A stretch of 64,000 nt of DNA from GCA-002727735 sp038134525 (GTDB lineage: Bacteria; Bacteroidota; Bacteroidia; Flavobacteriales_D; Parvicellaceae), in assembly GCA_038134525.1 (NCBI GenBank), contig JAYPVI010000002.1, positions 227,599-291,598 of the forward strand, read 5' to 3'. The notes beneath the pieces are model-generated. The model searched no databases and was not told the origin of the DNA. It saw only the letters and a program-made list of their open reading frames with translations. The position numbers and the translations under genes were made by a program. Of the stretch, positions 27,034 to 35,241 are shown one piece after another. The stretch's first letter is position 1. Each line of letters starts with the position of its first letter.

Positions 27034-28751
27034 CTTGGCTTTATATCTTTGATGTTAATCTGAAAACTCAATAGATTATTGTAGTGGTTCTCTATAATTG
27101 TCCCCACAACATCAACCTTTTTCATTAATTGTAGTTCATCCATTATTGAGGAAGAATTAAACCAAATACCACCGATTTTTTTAAGCTTTTCAGAATCTGA
27201 AAAAAGAAACTTTATATGTTTTTGGCCTACAATTCTAGGGCTATCTATAATATCTAAGTTCCTAAAGCAAAAAACGGGTCTTGGATTGGAAGGTCCGAAA
27301 GGCTCCATTTGTTTTATGATTCTCATTATTTTTGGCCATCCTTCCCTATTTAAGCTATTATATAATTGACTTATTGTTAAATCTGTATCAATAGAAATCT
27401 TTTTTTGCTTAAGCTCTCCGCTCATTCTTTCTAAAACTAGGTTCTCAAAATCCCTACTAAAATCGGCTAAATTAGCTCTCTCCAATGTTAATCCAGCTGC
27501 ATATTTGTGGCCTCCAAACCTTTTGAAATAGTGCTTTAATTCATCAAGTATCACATATATATCTAAATCTTTTATGGATCTAGCAGAACCTGTAATTAAT
27601 TCTCCATCTCCCGAAAAAACAATGGTTGGTTTGTAATATTTCTCAATAATTCGAGAAGCAACAATTCCAATTACTCCCTTATGCCAATTTGGAGAATATA
27701 CAACATTAGTAAACCTTTTTTGAGGAAATGTAGCTAGTTGACTTAGAGCCTCTGTTGTGGTGTCTTCATCAAGTGACCTTCTATTACTATTCAAGGATTC
27801 AATTTCATTATATACCGATTGCTCTTCAATACCATCTGATAGTAAAAATTCAACAGCAATTTTTGCATGTGCCAAACGACCTGCGGCATTAATTCTTGGG
27901 GCTACTTTGAACACTAAATCTGAGGAAGTAAATGAAATTAAATTAGGATAAGATTTCCAAATTTTTTTAATTGAATAAATAGGAGAACTATTGATATATA
28001 AAAGACCTAAGAAGACGATAAGTCTATTTTCACCAATCAAAGGAACAACATCTGCTGTTGTAGCAATGGCAGCTAACTGATAAGCATTGCTAAGATTATA
28101 TTTTGATTGAAATAGATTCATGTAACCCTGTATCAATTTTAAGCCAATACCACACCCACATAACTCTTTAAAACTATAACTACAGTGGTCTTGCTTTGGG
28201 TTCAATATTGCAAAAGCTACAGGGAGATTTTCCCCAGGGTTATGATGATCACAAATAATTAAATCAATATTTTCTTGCTTTAATTTTTTTGCAGCATTAA
28301 TATCTTTAATTCCACAATCAAGTGTTATAACTAAACTTATTTTTTGTTTCACTGACCAATCTACAGACTTTAATGATAATCCATAACCTTCCTTTTCCCG
28401 ATGGGGCTGATAGGTGTATACTTGACTTGAAAACGTTGAAAGAAAATGTTTCATCATCGCTACAGAACAGGTTCCATCGACATCATAATCTCCATAAATT
28501 AAAATATTTTCTTTGTTGTCTAATGCCTTTTTAATTCTCTTAACTGCTTCAATCATCCCATACATACTAAAGGGGTCAAGAAAATCTTTTTCAGATGGCC
28601 TAAAGTACTGTTTTGCCTGATTATATGACTTAACCCCCCTGGACAACAACATCTGAGCAATTTCATTCGTGATCTGTAACTGATCTTTCAGTTCAATCAC
28701 ATTTTGCTGATCAACTTCTTTATATTCCCAAATGTTATTTTCCAAAAGCAT
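27030..28751 (-). CDS. recJ: single-stranded-DNA exonuclease RecJ
   Basis: A protein of about 573 residues of the DHH family. Motifs are ILIYGDYDVDGTCSVAM (metal-binding motif I), ITLDCGIKD, LIICDHHNPGE (the DHH triad), APRINAAGRL and the C-terminal DHHA1 segment FGGHKYAAGLTL, followed by an OB-fold domain near GPSNPRPVF. RecJ degrades single-stranded DNA 5'-3' in recombination and mismatch repair. The frame extends to TTG 28766, but ATG 28751 (MLLENNIWEYKE) is the better start. Confidence 0.95.
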   Translation of the reverse strand: MLLENNIWEYKEVDQQNVIELKDQLQITNEIAQMLLSRGVKSYNQAKQYFRPSEKDFLDPFSMYGMIEAVKRIKKALDNKENILIYGDYDVDGTCSVAMMKHFLSTFSSQVYTYQPHREKEGYGLSLKSVDWSVKQKISLVITLDCGIKDINAAKKLKQENIDLIICDHHNPGENLPVAFAILNPKQDHCSYSFKELCGCGIGLKLIQGYMNLFQSKYNLSNAYQLAAIATTADVVPLIGENRLIVFLGLLYINSSPIYSIKKIWKSYPNLISFTSSDLVFKVAPRINAAGRLAHAKIAVEFLLSDGIEEQSVYNEIESLNSNRRSLDEDTTTEALSQLATFPQKRFTNVVYSPNWHKGVIGIVASRIIEKYYKPTIVFSGDGELITGSARSIKDLDIYVILDELKHYFKRFGGHKYAAGLTLERANLADFSRDFENLVLERMSGELKQKKISIDTDLTISQLYNSLNREGWPKIMRIIKQMEPFGPSNPRPVFCFRNLDIIDSPRIVGQKHIKFLFSDSEKLKKIGGIWFNSSSIMDELQLMKKVDVVGTIIENHYNNLLSFQINIKDIKPS

Positions 28752-28809
28752 TTCTATCCTATGCAATTATTTTCTAATTTGCTGATTATTGTTTTTCATT
28801 GAATATCTA

Positions 28810-29460
28810 ATGAGGCGTTTATTTTTTTTCAAATGTATTATCTATTGGACTTGTTCTATTTACGCTCAGGAAAATATAAATTCAATCTATTTTGATTACC
28901 CTGAAAGTAATGATTTTAGACCTCAAAAGATGCTACCCGTCAAATTTAAAGGTAGTTTTTTAAAGCAAGATGACTCATTAATAGAACTTAAATTAGACTC
29001 CAACGGTATTTCAATATTCCATAATGTGGTTTTTCAAATTCCAAAAGAGAAAATGAAAGAATTCCAAACCTCAATTTTAAATGATAGCATATTTGGCATT
29101 AAAAAAAACATAGGCCTCCCATTTAAATCTATAAATGACACCATCTATGCATACTTGAAACAAGAATACCCTATATATGTGAATGATTCTTCATCTTCAT
29201 GTTTTCTTTTTGACAATCAATTATTTTTGTTTAGCAAGGCAAAAGACTCACTATATTCAGTGATTAAATTAAGTTTCCAAAAAGACACGTTATTCCTTGT
29301 AGAAAGTGACCCTTCCATTTTCAATGAATCTTTAATTTCTGATATCAAAATTATCAATAAAAATAAATCATTTTTTTTATTGGAAAAAAATGAAAATAAC
29401 TGGAAAAGATTTATAAAAAACGGTGGTTTTAATGACACTACATTATATTATAAAAAATGA
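28810..29460 (+). CDS. predicted secreted protein of unknown function
   Basis: A 216-residue protein with a signal peptide (RRLFFFKCIIYWTCSIYAQ). The mature part is Lys/Asp/Ser-rich with alternating strand-like segments (SLIELKLDSNGISIFHNVVF, YSVIKLSFQKDTLFLVE). No family recognised. ATG 28810 is chosen; the frame extends to a TTG at 28789 that would weaken the signal peptide. It is divergent from recJ with 58 nt between starts, and its stop overlaps the next small gene's ATG by 4 nt, so the two are coupled. Confidence 0.55.
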   Translation: MRRLFFFKCIIYWTCSIYAQENINSIYFDYPESNDFRPQKMLPVKFKGSFLKQDDSLIELKLDSNGISIFHNVVFQIPKEKMKEFQTSILNDSIFGIKKNIGLPFKSINDTIYAYLKQEYPIYVNDSSSSCFLFDNQLFLFSKAKDSLYSVIKLSFQKDTLFLVESDPSIFNESLISDIKIINKNKSFFLLEKNENNWKRFIKNGGFNDTTLYYKK

Positions 29461-29696
29461 AAAACCCTACTGAAGAATTAAATTTTTTACGTCAAAATAT
29501 TGATGAAATTCAACAAAAATTAATTCAAGAACTTTTAGATTGCCTTAATATCTATGAATTGGAGGAAGTGAAATACCAAAAAATGATTACCCTTCTCAAT
29601 CATTATACAAAAAATACATTTCGCATTACAAAAGCAATTGAAGCACAAGAAATCATAGAGTTAGTTTTAATAAATGGCATAAATAATAAACAATAA
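29457..29696 (+). CDS. small predicted alpha-helical protein, unknown function
   Basis: 79 residues, no signal peptide, almost entirely helical, with heptad-like spacing in LRQNIDEIQQKLIQELLDCL. Starts with an ATGA overlap on the preceding secreted protein gene, a strong sign that both are translated. No family recognised; possibly a small regulatory or scaffold protein. Confidence 0.5.
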   Translation: MKNPTEELNFLRQNIDEIQQKLIQELLDCLNIYELEEVKYQKMITLLNHYTKNTFRITKAIEAQEIIELVLINGINNKQ

Positions 29697-29732
29697 TTGA
29701 CACCAAACTAAAATTTGTTTTTATTTGATGTC

Positions 29733-30362
29733 ATGGATATTATAGATTACTATAATTGGAGATATGCAACAAAAAAATTTAATCCAAAAAAGAAAGTTGC
29801 CCCATCTGATTTAGAGCTTATTAAAGAAGCTGTTAGACTAGCTCCATCGTCCTACGGATTACAATTATTTAAGGTCATCATAATAGAAAACCAAGACTTA
29901 AAACGAAAATTAGTTGATTATTCGTACAATCAAAATCAAATCGCTGATTGTTCTCATCTTTTTGTTTTTTGCAACTACACTAAAGTATTAGAAAAGGACA
30001 TTGATCTTTTCATTAATACAAAATCAAAGGTTAACAAACACCCTATAAACGAACTACAAGGTTATGGCTCATTTTTAAAAAACAATCTACTTAAAAAAGA
30101 ATCAAAAGAAACAAGCATTTGGACTACAAATCAAGTTTACATTGCATTAGCACATTTAATGACAGCATGCGCCACATTACAAATAGATTCTTGCCCTATT
30201 GAGGGGTTTAATGCAAATGAGTATAATTCTATATTAGAACTCAATAGCAGGCATATGAATGCAGCCGTTGTTGCTGCAGTAGGTTATCGATCAGACTCCG
30301 ATTTAACTCAACAACAACAAAAAGTTAGAAAATCTTCTTCTTTACTTTTCGAATCTATTTAA
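29733..30362 (+). CDS. nitroreductase-family NAD(P)H oxidoreductase
   Basis: A 209-residue FMN-dependent nitroreductase/dihydropteridine reductase (NfsB-like). The N-terminal YNWRYATKKFNPKKKV is followed by the FMN-binding LAPSSYGLQLFKVIIIEN, and the C-terminal half contains QVYIALAHLMTACATLQIDSCPIEGF and the AVVAAVGYRSD segment. It reduces quinones or nitro compounds with NAD(P)H. ATG 29733 is preferred to TTG 29715. It is 7 nt from the next gene, so probably in an operon with the transporter. Confidence 0.85.
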   Translation: MDIIDYYNWRYATKKFNPKKKVAPSDLELIKEAVRLAPSSYGLQLFKVIIIENQDLKRKLVDYSYNQNQIADCSHLFVFCNYTKVLEKDIDLFINTKSKVNKHPINELQGYGSFLKNNLLKKESKETSIWTTNQVYIALAHLMTACATLQIDSCPIEGFNANEYNSILELNSRHMNAAVVAAVGYRSDSDLTQQQQKVRKSSSLLFESI

Positions 30363-30369
30363 ATACCAA

Positions 30370-31266
30370 ATGATTGATCTTTCCAAGAGAATAAATCAAG
30401 TTATTATTCTTGTAGTTCTTGCCATAATTTGGGGAAGTTCCTTTATACTGATGAAAAAAGGATTAAGAAGTTACTCTGCTTTAGAAATTACATTATACAG
30501 GATATTTATCGTTTTTATTGTATTTATTCCCTTTTGTATACAAAAAATTACCTCCTTAAAAATAAAGAACTTTTTCATCATCTCTTTAACAGGTTTGGTT
30601 GGTAGTGCAATTCCTTACTTTTTATTTATTAAAGCACAGACCTACATAGACAGCTCTTTGAATGGGATTTTAAATTCCATAACTCCTCTTTTCACCATTT
30701 TATTTGGAACTCTGTTATTTAAGCAAAAATTCACCATTAAAACTGTAAATGGTGTATTTATTGGTTTAGTTGGTGCAATTGGATTAATCATCACTGCCAA
30801 TCAAGAAAATATAAACCTTAATGCATTAATGTATTCAATATTACCATTAATTGGTTCAGCATGCTATGCACTAAATCTCAATATTATTAAAGTCTATCTG
30901 AGTGAAATTAGTGCCGTATTGATAACTGGTGTATCATTTTTTGTAATTGGGCCCATTTCATTTATTTTCTTATTGGGTAAAACTGAATTCATCTCTCATA
31001 TTATAAATAACGACACTAATCAGATTAATTTCTTTTACATTACCTTATTAGGAGTAGTTGGAACTGGGTTTGCAGTTTGGTTATTTAACTTATTAATAAA
31101 AGAAACATCCTCAGTATTTGCTTCTTCAGTAACCTATCTAATACCTATTGTCGCCATAATTTGGGGTATAATTGATGGAGAGCTTTTTTCTTTGTTCGAG
31201 GGTGTTTTCTGCTTTGTTATTTTCACAGGAGTATATTTGATTAGACAAAGCCCTCAAAAATCTTGA
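30370..31266 (+). CDS. EamA/DMT-family transporter
   Basis: A 298-residue membrane protein with ten predicted helices in two EamA repeats. Each repeat has the usual start (VLAIIWGSSFILMKKGLRSYSA in the first) and a Gly-rich junction (LTGLVGSAIPYFLF, LGVVGTGFAVWLFN). The DMT superfamily exports amino acids, nucleotide sugars or metabolites; substrate is unknown. The last 13 nt overlap the convergent membrane-protein gene. Confidence 0.88.
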   Translation: MIDLSKRINQVIILVVLAIIWGSSFILMKKGLRSYSALEITLYRIFIVFIVFIPFCIQKITSLKIKNFFIISLTGLVGSAIPYFLFIKAQTYIDSSLNGILNSITPLFTILFGTLLFKQKFTIKTVNGVFIGLVGAIGLIITANQENINLNALMYSILPLIGSACYALNLNIIKVYLSEISAVLITGVSFFVIGPISFIFLLGKTEFISHIINNDTNQINFFYITLLGVVGTGFAVWLFNLLIKETSSVFASSVTYLIPIVAIIWGIIDGELFSLFEGVFCFVIFTGVYLIRQSPQKS

Positions 31267-31955
31267 TTTTCTTTTCTTACACTCAAATTATTTGCTCCAA
31301 TTACAACAAAATAAGTTACAACTGACATAAGTGTATGACTAATGTCATGGTAATTAAACCACCTACTAAAACTCCATTTTAAATTAAACATCAAACCCGT
31401 GATCATGGCTAATGCTATTGCCAAAACAATCCATAAGTTTCCACTTGATTTTGTTTTATAATAAACCAATGAATTTAGAGGCAATGCAAATCCCACGAGC
31501 ATAATTGACAAAGCAATTTGAGTAAGGAAAAAATTTGCTGTAGTAATCACAAAAAACAAATAGCATACACATTGCAACAACAAGCCATACTGAATTATTA
31601 AAAACCATCTTTTTGAGATTATATTTTTTGCTGTGTAAAGTGATCCTAAACACAAAAAAAATTGCGCAATTAAACTTGTTGACCATCCAATCACTTTCAA
31701 ATTAGGATTAACGTGTGTTTTCAATGCATGACCAAAGAGTGCCGCAGATAACATGCCGAAAAAGAAAAAGAAAAAATATAATTTAAAATAGGGATGGAAT
31801 TTCGTTCTATGAGTAGGCTTAACCTTTATTAAAATAAAAAAACCGACCAAACTAACCAAGGCAACTAATAAATCTGTAGATGAAGTTACTGGTTCAGAAA
31901 TTTCAAATCCACCTATCCATATTGAAGGATTAAGTATTGAAGTATTTGAATCCAA
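31254..31955 (-). CDS. seven-helix membrane protein, CREST/DUF6962-like
   Basis: A 233-residue protein with about seven membrane helices. Two conserved-looking motifs sit at the ends of helices: Ser70-x5-His76 (SAALFGH) and His203-x3-His207 (HDISH). This resembles the S/H and HxxxH zinc-site pattern of the CREST superfamily (alkaline ceramidases and relatives), but the match is only by eye. The start is TTG 31955, one nt after the stop of the upstream hydroxylase gene; no ATG occurs in the first 67 residues. Tight coupling to the hydroxylase suggests a shared lipid-related pathway. Confidence 0.6.
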   Translation of the reverse strand: MDSNTSILNPSIWIGGFEISEPVTSSTDLLVALVSLVGFFILIKVKPTHRTKFHPYFKLYFFFFFFGMLSAALFGHALKTHVNPNLKVIGWSTSLIAQFFLCLGSLYTAKNIISKRWFLIIQYGLLLQCVCYLFFVITTANFFLTQIALSIMLVGFALPLNSLVYYKTKSSGNLWIVLAIALAMITGLMFNLKWSFSRWFNYHDISHTLMSVVTYFVVIGANNLSVRKENQDF

Positions 31956-31956
31956 T

Positions 31957-33243
31957 CTAATTTTGATCTAATTGGTATCCAGAAAGAGGTTCTTCTCCTT
32001 TTTTAGATTTACTAATCATAAACAGAGTCCATGTAGATAGAAAGATCATGTATGGAATGGAAAAACTTAATATTAAATTTAATTCAGGTGATTTCATAAA
32101 ACCTAAAAAAACAACAATGGGCAATACAAAATTTCTTGTCAGTTCAAAATAGAAAGCATTTTTTTTATGATTTAAAATACTTGAGTGCACAAACACTGAA
32201 AGAAGCACAATAAACAACAAAGCTAGAATCATTGGATTAAAAACAAGATCAAAAAAGGCGACACTTGGACCTAAGTTAGATTTTATACTCATTAATCCGA
32301 TAAAGGCTGAAATCGTTGGAATTGTACTAAATACAGTAAACCATTTTCTGTTATTCGTAATTGGAAATTCAGGCTTTTCTCTTTCCCCATTTTCATTTGT
32401 AAAAAAAACAGGATCAAGATGATTTACGTTTGTAGGCGTCCACCTTGGTCCCTTCAAGAAAATAGCAAATTTGTCCCTTATTCTTTTTGCGCTTTTGGCT
32501 CTGAGTATAAGATTTTTCCAGTATGAGAAGGTAGCATTATAAGCACTTGAATCAACATAACCTGATGTAATACCATATTCAGGCTCTTCCTCTTCTCCCT
32601 TAAAGGTTCCAAAAATTCGATCCCATAAAATGAAAATATGAGCATAATTTTTATCCATATATTTTTCATTTCTTCCGTGATGTACTCTGTGGTGAGATGG
32701 TGTAGTTAAAAAATATTCTAATACCCCAAGTTTTCCAATAACCCGAGAATGAGTAAACAACTGATAAATCCCCAAAAATAAAGAAGTAGTCACTATAATA
32801 AACACATCAAAACCAGCAAGGGCCATCCAAACAAAAAACATAGCTCGGAAAACAACTGCAAAAAAAGATACTCTAAATACTGTAGTAATATTAAGCTCCT
32901 CACTTTGGTGATGTACAATATGAGCAGCCCAAAGAAAATTTACCTGATGACTTAAGCGATGAAACCAATAAGCAATGAAATCAGTAACGATTAATCCTAA
33001 ACACCAACTCGAAATTGTAAATGGTATTTTAGTAATTGCAAAGTGATGATAAATATAATCAAACAAGAATAAGATAAGTACAGAAAAAACCAGATCGAAA
33101 ACTCTTTCTAAAACACCACAGTAGAGATTAGTAAAGCTATCTGAGAAATTATAAATACTAATTTTTCTTTTTTTAGCAATGGTAATCTCGATAACAAGTA
33201 GAGACAAAATTAAAAATACTAAAGCACCAATTAACCAATACAT
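31957..33243 (-). CDS. membrane fatty-acid hydroxylase, alkylglycerol-monooxygenase-like
   Basis: A 428-residue di-iron membrane enzyme of the fatty acid hydroxylase/sterol desaturase family. Histidine motifs are FHRLSHQ, HIVHHQSE and the pair HSRVIG / SHHRVHHGRNEKY, the standard eight-histidine set. Three or four extra membrane helices follow after residue 300. This long form is reminiscent of alkylglycerol monooxygenase (TMEM195), which cleaves ether lipids, more than of small sterol desaturases. Substrate is inferred. A TAAATTTG motif sits 19 nt upstream. The next gene starts 1 nt after its stop. Confidence 0.8.
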   Translation of the reverse strand: MYWLIGALVFLILSLLVIEITIAKKRKISIYNFSDSFTNLYCGVLERVFDLVFSVLILFLFDYIYHHFAITKIPFTISSWCLGLIVTDFIAYWFHRLSHQVNFLWAAHIVHHQSEELNITTVFRVSFFAVVFRAMFFVWMALAGFDVFIIVTTSLFLGIYQLFTHSRVIGKLGVLEYFLTTPSHHRVHHGRNEKYMDKNYAHIFILWDRIFGTFKGEEEEPEYGITSGYVDSSAYNATFSYWKNLILRAKSAKRIRDKFAIFLKGPRWTPTNVNHLDPVFFTNENGEREKPEFPITNNRKWFTVFSTIPTISAFIGLMSIKSNLGPSVAFFDLVFNPMILALLFIVLLSVFVHSSILNHKKNAFYFELTRNFVLPIVVFLGFMKSPELNLILSFSIPYMIFLSTWTLFMISKSKKGEEPLSGYQLDQN

Positions 33244-33262
33244 AAAATCATAAATTCAAAAG

Positions 33263-33270
33263 CAAATTTA
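33263..33270 (-). promoter_or_regulatory. -7 promoter motif of the hydroxylase operon
   Basis: TAAATTTG on the minus strand, an exact TAnnTTTG match, 19 nt before the hydroxylase ATG. No spaced -33 TTG is visible. Confidence 0.45.
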
Positions 33271-33291
33271 CCTTATTGTTCGAAAATGAAT

Positions 33292-34512
33292 TTAAAAATT
33301 TTCAAAAAAATTTATAATTAAATCCATCAATTGCTCTGTTTTAGTCATCATTAGTGTTTCAGATCGATCTAATGGGTCGTGATAATGTGACACTCCACCT
33401 AGGGTATATAAAAATACTGCTGGCACATCATGATGACCAAACCAATAATGATCTGAGTTAGGTGCTTGACCTCTTAACTTTATCTTTTTAAATAACTTTC
33501 TTTTTTTATTGATTCTAATCATCCACTTAACGTGTTTTTTTTGATTTTTAGCATTTACGATAGCTAAACCTTCTTCCCCAGTGCCCACTAAATCTAAATT
33601 GATTAAAAACTTAATTCCATGCAAATCAAAAACTGGATTTTCAGTAAAATATTTCGATCCTAAAAGCCCTATTTCTTCTGCACCAAAACAAATAAAAACC
33701 ATAGAGAATTTATTTTTTTGGTTACGGTAGTGTTGAGCTAATTTTAACAATAAACTTACCCCGCTAGCATTGTCATTTGCTCCAGGATAGAGTATGGAAC
33801 CCATCATTCCAAGGTGATCATAATGTGCCGTAACGGCTAAGATTTTTTTTCTTCTTCCTTTTATTTTACCAATAATATTTTGAGTTTCTAGACTGGCATT
33901 GAATTCATTTTCGACATCTATAAAAACTTCATTACATCCATTAAGATTCTTATTGGTTTGGATAATTGGGTATGTATATTGTTGATTGGAAACTGACCAC
34001 GTAAGTTTTTCTTTTGAATACCAAATAACGGGGGCAATATTTGCCAATTTAAATTTTAGCTGATTATAAAAACTCATTGAATCCACATTCTCCACTGCTG
34101 AAACATCTAAATAAAAAACGCTACCATTACTATGCATATCATTAATAGAATCTCCAATTTGAAATGGAACAATAGTAAAATTACCCTTTGATGTACCAGA
34201 TGCTGGGTTTACAATAAAATCATGTCCTGGTTTTAAAAAAGTATCACATAACTTTAATACACATTCTTTAGGAAAAGAGTTAACCATAATAGGGAAAGAT
34301 TGAAAATATGACCCATTTATAGGTGCTATTCCTAAATTCTCAAATTCTTTAGCAATATAATTTGCCGCTTTTAAATGGCCATCATTTACATATCCTCTTC
34401 CTAAAAATGATGGAGAAGTAAGCGTATCTACATAGTACTTAAAATGGTTTTCCTGAGCAGGTATTAAAAAATGTATTAAAAAAAAACATGAAGAAAAAAG
34501 CGTTTTGATCAT
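33292..34512 (-). CDS. secreted M28-family zinc metallopeptidase
   Basis: A 406-residue peptidase with signal peptide (TLFSSCFFLIHFLIPAQ). All M28 zinc ligands and the catalytic acid are visible: AHYDHLG, ANDNASGVS, FGAEEIGLLGS, NLDLVG and YHDPLDR. M28 enzymes are aminopeptidases that act outside the cytoplasm; specificity is unknown. No T9SS sorting domain is present, so it is probably periplasmic. The start overlaps the stop of the upstream unknown gene (ATGA), so the two are co-translated. Confidence 0.9.
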   Translation of the reverse strand: MIKTLFSSCFFLIHFLIPAQENHFKYYVDTLTSPSFLGRGYVNDGHLKAANYIAKEFENLGIAPINGSYFQSFPIMVNSFPKECVLKLCDTFLKPGHDFIVNPASGTSKGNFTIVPFQIGDSINDMHSNGSVFYLDVSAVENVDSMSFYNQLKFKLANIAPVIWYSKEKLTWSVSNQQYTYPIIQTNKNLNGCNEVFIDVENEFNASLETQNIIGKIKGRRKKILAVTAHYDHLGMMGSILYPGANDNASGVSLLLKLAQHYRNQKNKFSMVFICFGAEEIGLLGSKYFTENPVFDLHGIKFLINLDLVGTGEEGLAIVNAKNQKKHVKWMIRINKKRKLFKKIKLRGQAPNSDHYWFGHHDVPAVFLYTLGGVSHYHDPLDRSETLMMTKTEQLMDLIINFFENF

Positions 34513-35123
34513 GAATTAAGGTATCTTCTTTCTATTAGCTTTACAAACTTTTTCACCATTGTTGATTTTAAATTCCAATCAAACGTTTTAGCTAAATCGT
34601 TTTTAAAAAAGATGAACGCTTCATCTCTTGTAGAACAATTGTTAAGCCTGTGAATGGTTTTTTCAAAAAGAACAGCGTCTCCATCAAAAAGGTTTTCAGT
34701 TAGTAAAAAACGCTCATTTAGCCCAATCTCTTTTGTGAGATCTAAAATTTTTTGCTCGCCAAATTGATCAGCTAGAGTGATTTGTGATTGGGATAACAAT
34801 TCATTTATACTTCTTTTCTCTTCATCTATTTTTTTCTTCTGTTTTATTTCTTCAGCCTTCGTTTCTATTATTTCTTCAAACTCTTCTTTTTCTATAGCGT
34901 CAATGAGATTAGTTTGATTTTTTTCTACATTGAGGATATCTTCATTATTTTCTTGATCAATACGTTGGTTGGTTTGGTATTTAAGAATAATTAATTCCTC
35001 TTGCAATGAGTAACAAAGAGAAATAACTTCCTGAATGTCTATTTCATTACGCTTTAGTTTAGAAATTTGATTTATAATTTCTTGGGAAAGAAATTCTATT
35101 TTTTTTGCATCGATCTCTTCCAT
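34509..35123 (-). CDS. coiled-coil conserved hypothetical protein
   Basis: A 204-residue cytoplasmic protein with a long charged, helical N-terminal half (EIDAKKIEFLSQEI, EEIIETKAEEIKQKKKIDEE) and a compact C-terminal domain, IGLNERFLLTENLFDGDAVLFEKTI and RDEAFIFFKND. That C-terminal pattern is familiar from unnamed Bacteroidota proteins, but I know no function. ATG 35123 is preferred over GTG/TTG-type codons further upstream. It overlaps the M28 peptidase start by 4 nt. Confidence 0.6.
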   Translation of the reverse strand: MEEIDAKKIEFLSQEIINQISKLKRNEIDIQEVISLCYSLQEELIILKYQTNQRIDQENNEDILNVEKNQTNLIDAIEKEEFEEIIETKAEEIKQKKKIDEEKRSINELLSQSQITLADQFGEQKILDLTKEIGLNERFLLTENLFDGDAVLFEKTIHRLNNCSTRDEAFIFFKNDLAKTFDWNLKSTMVKKFVKLIERRYLNS

Positions 35124-35133
35124 ATTTAACACT

Positions 35134-35141
35134 TATCTTTG
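35134..35141 (+). promoter_or_regulatory. -7-like motif upstream of murF-alr
   Basis: TATCTTTG, an exact TAnnTTTG match on the plus strand, 100 nt before the murF-alr start. If used, it would give a long leader containing the hairpin at 35173-35202. Confidence 0.3.
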
Positions 35142-35172
35142 CAAGATTGATTTTTTTTAAAAACCAATTACC

Positions 35173-35202
35173 ATGTTAAAGTTGTATTTTTCAACATAAC
35201 AT
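35173..35202 (+). other. possible hairpin in the murF-alr leader
   Basis: ATGTT pairs with AACAT and GTTG with CAAC around a 7-nt loop, separated by a small internal loop: nine base pairs in all. It is AT-rich and weak; function unknown. Confidence 0.3.
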
Positions 35203-35241
35203 TTTGATTAATTTTCACGTTAGCATCATAATATTTAGTCA

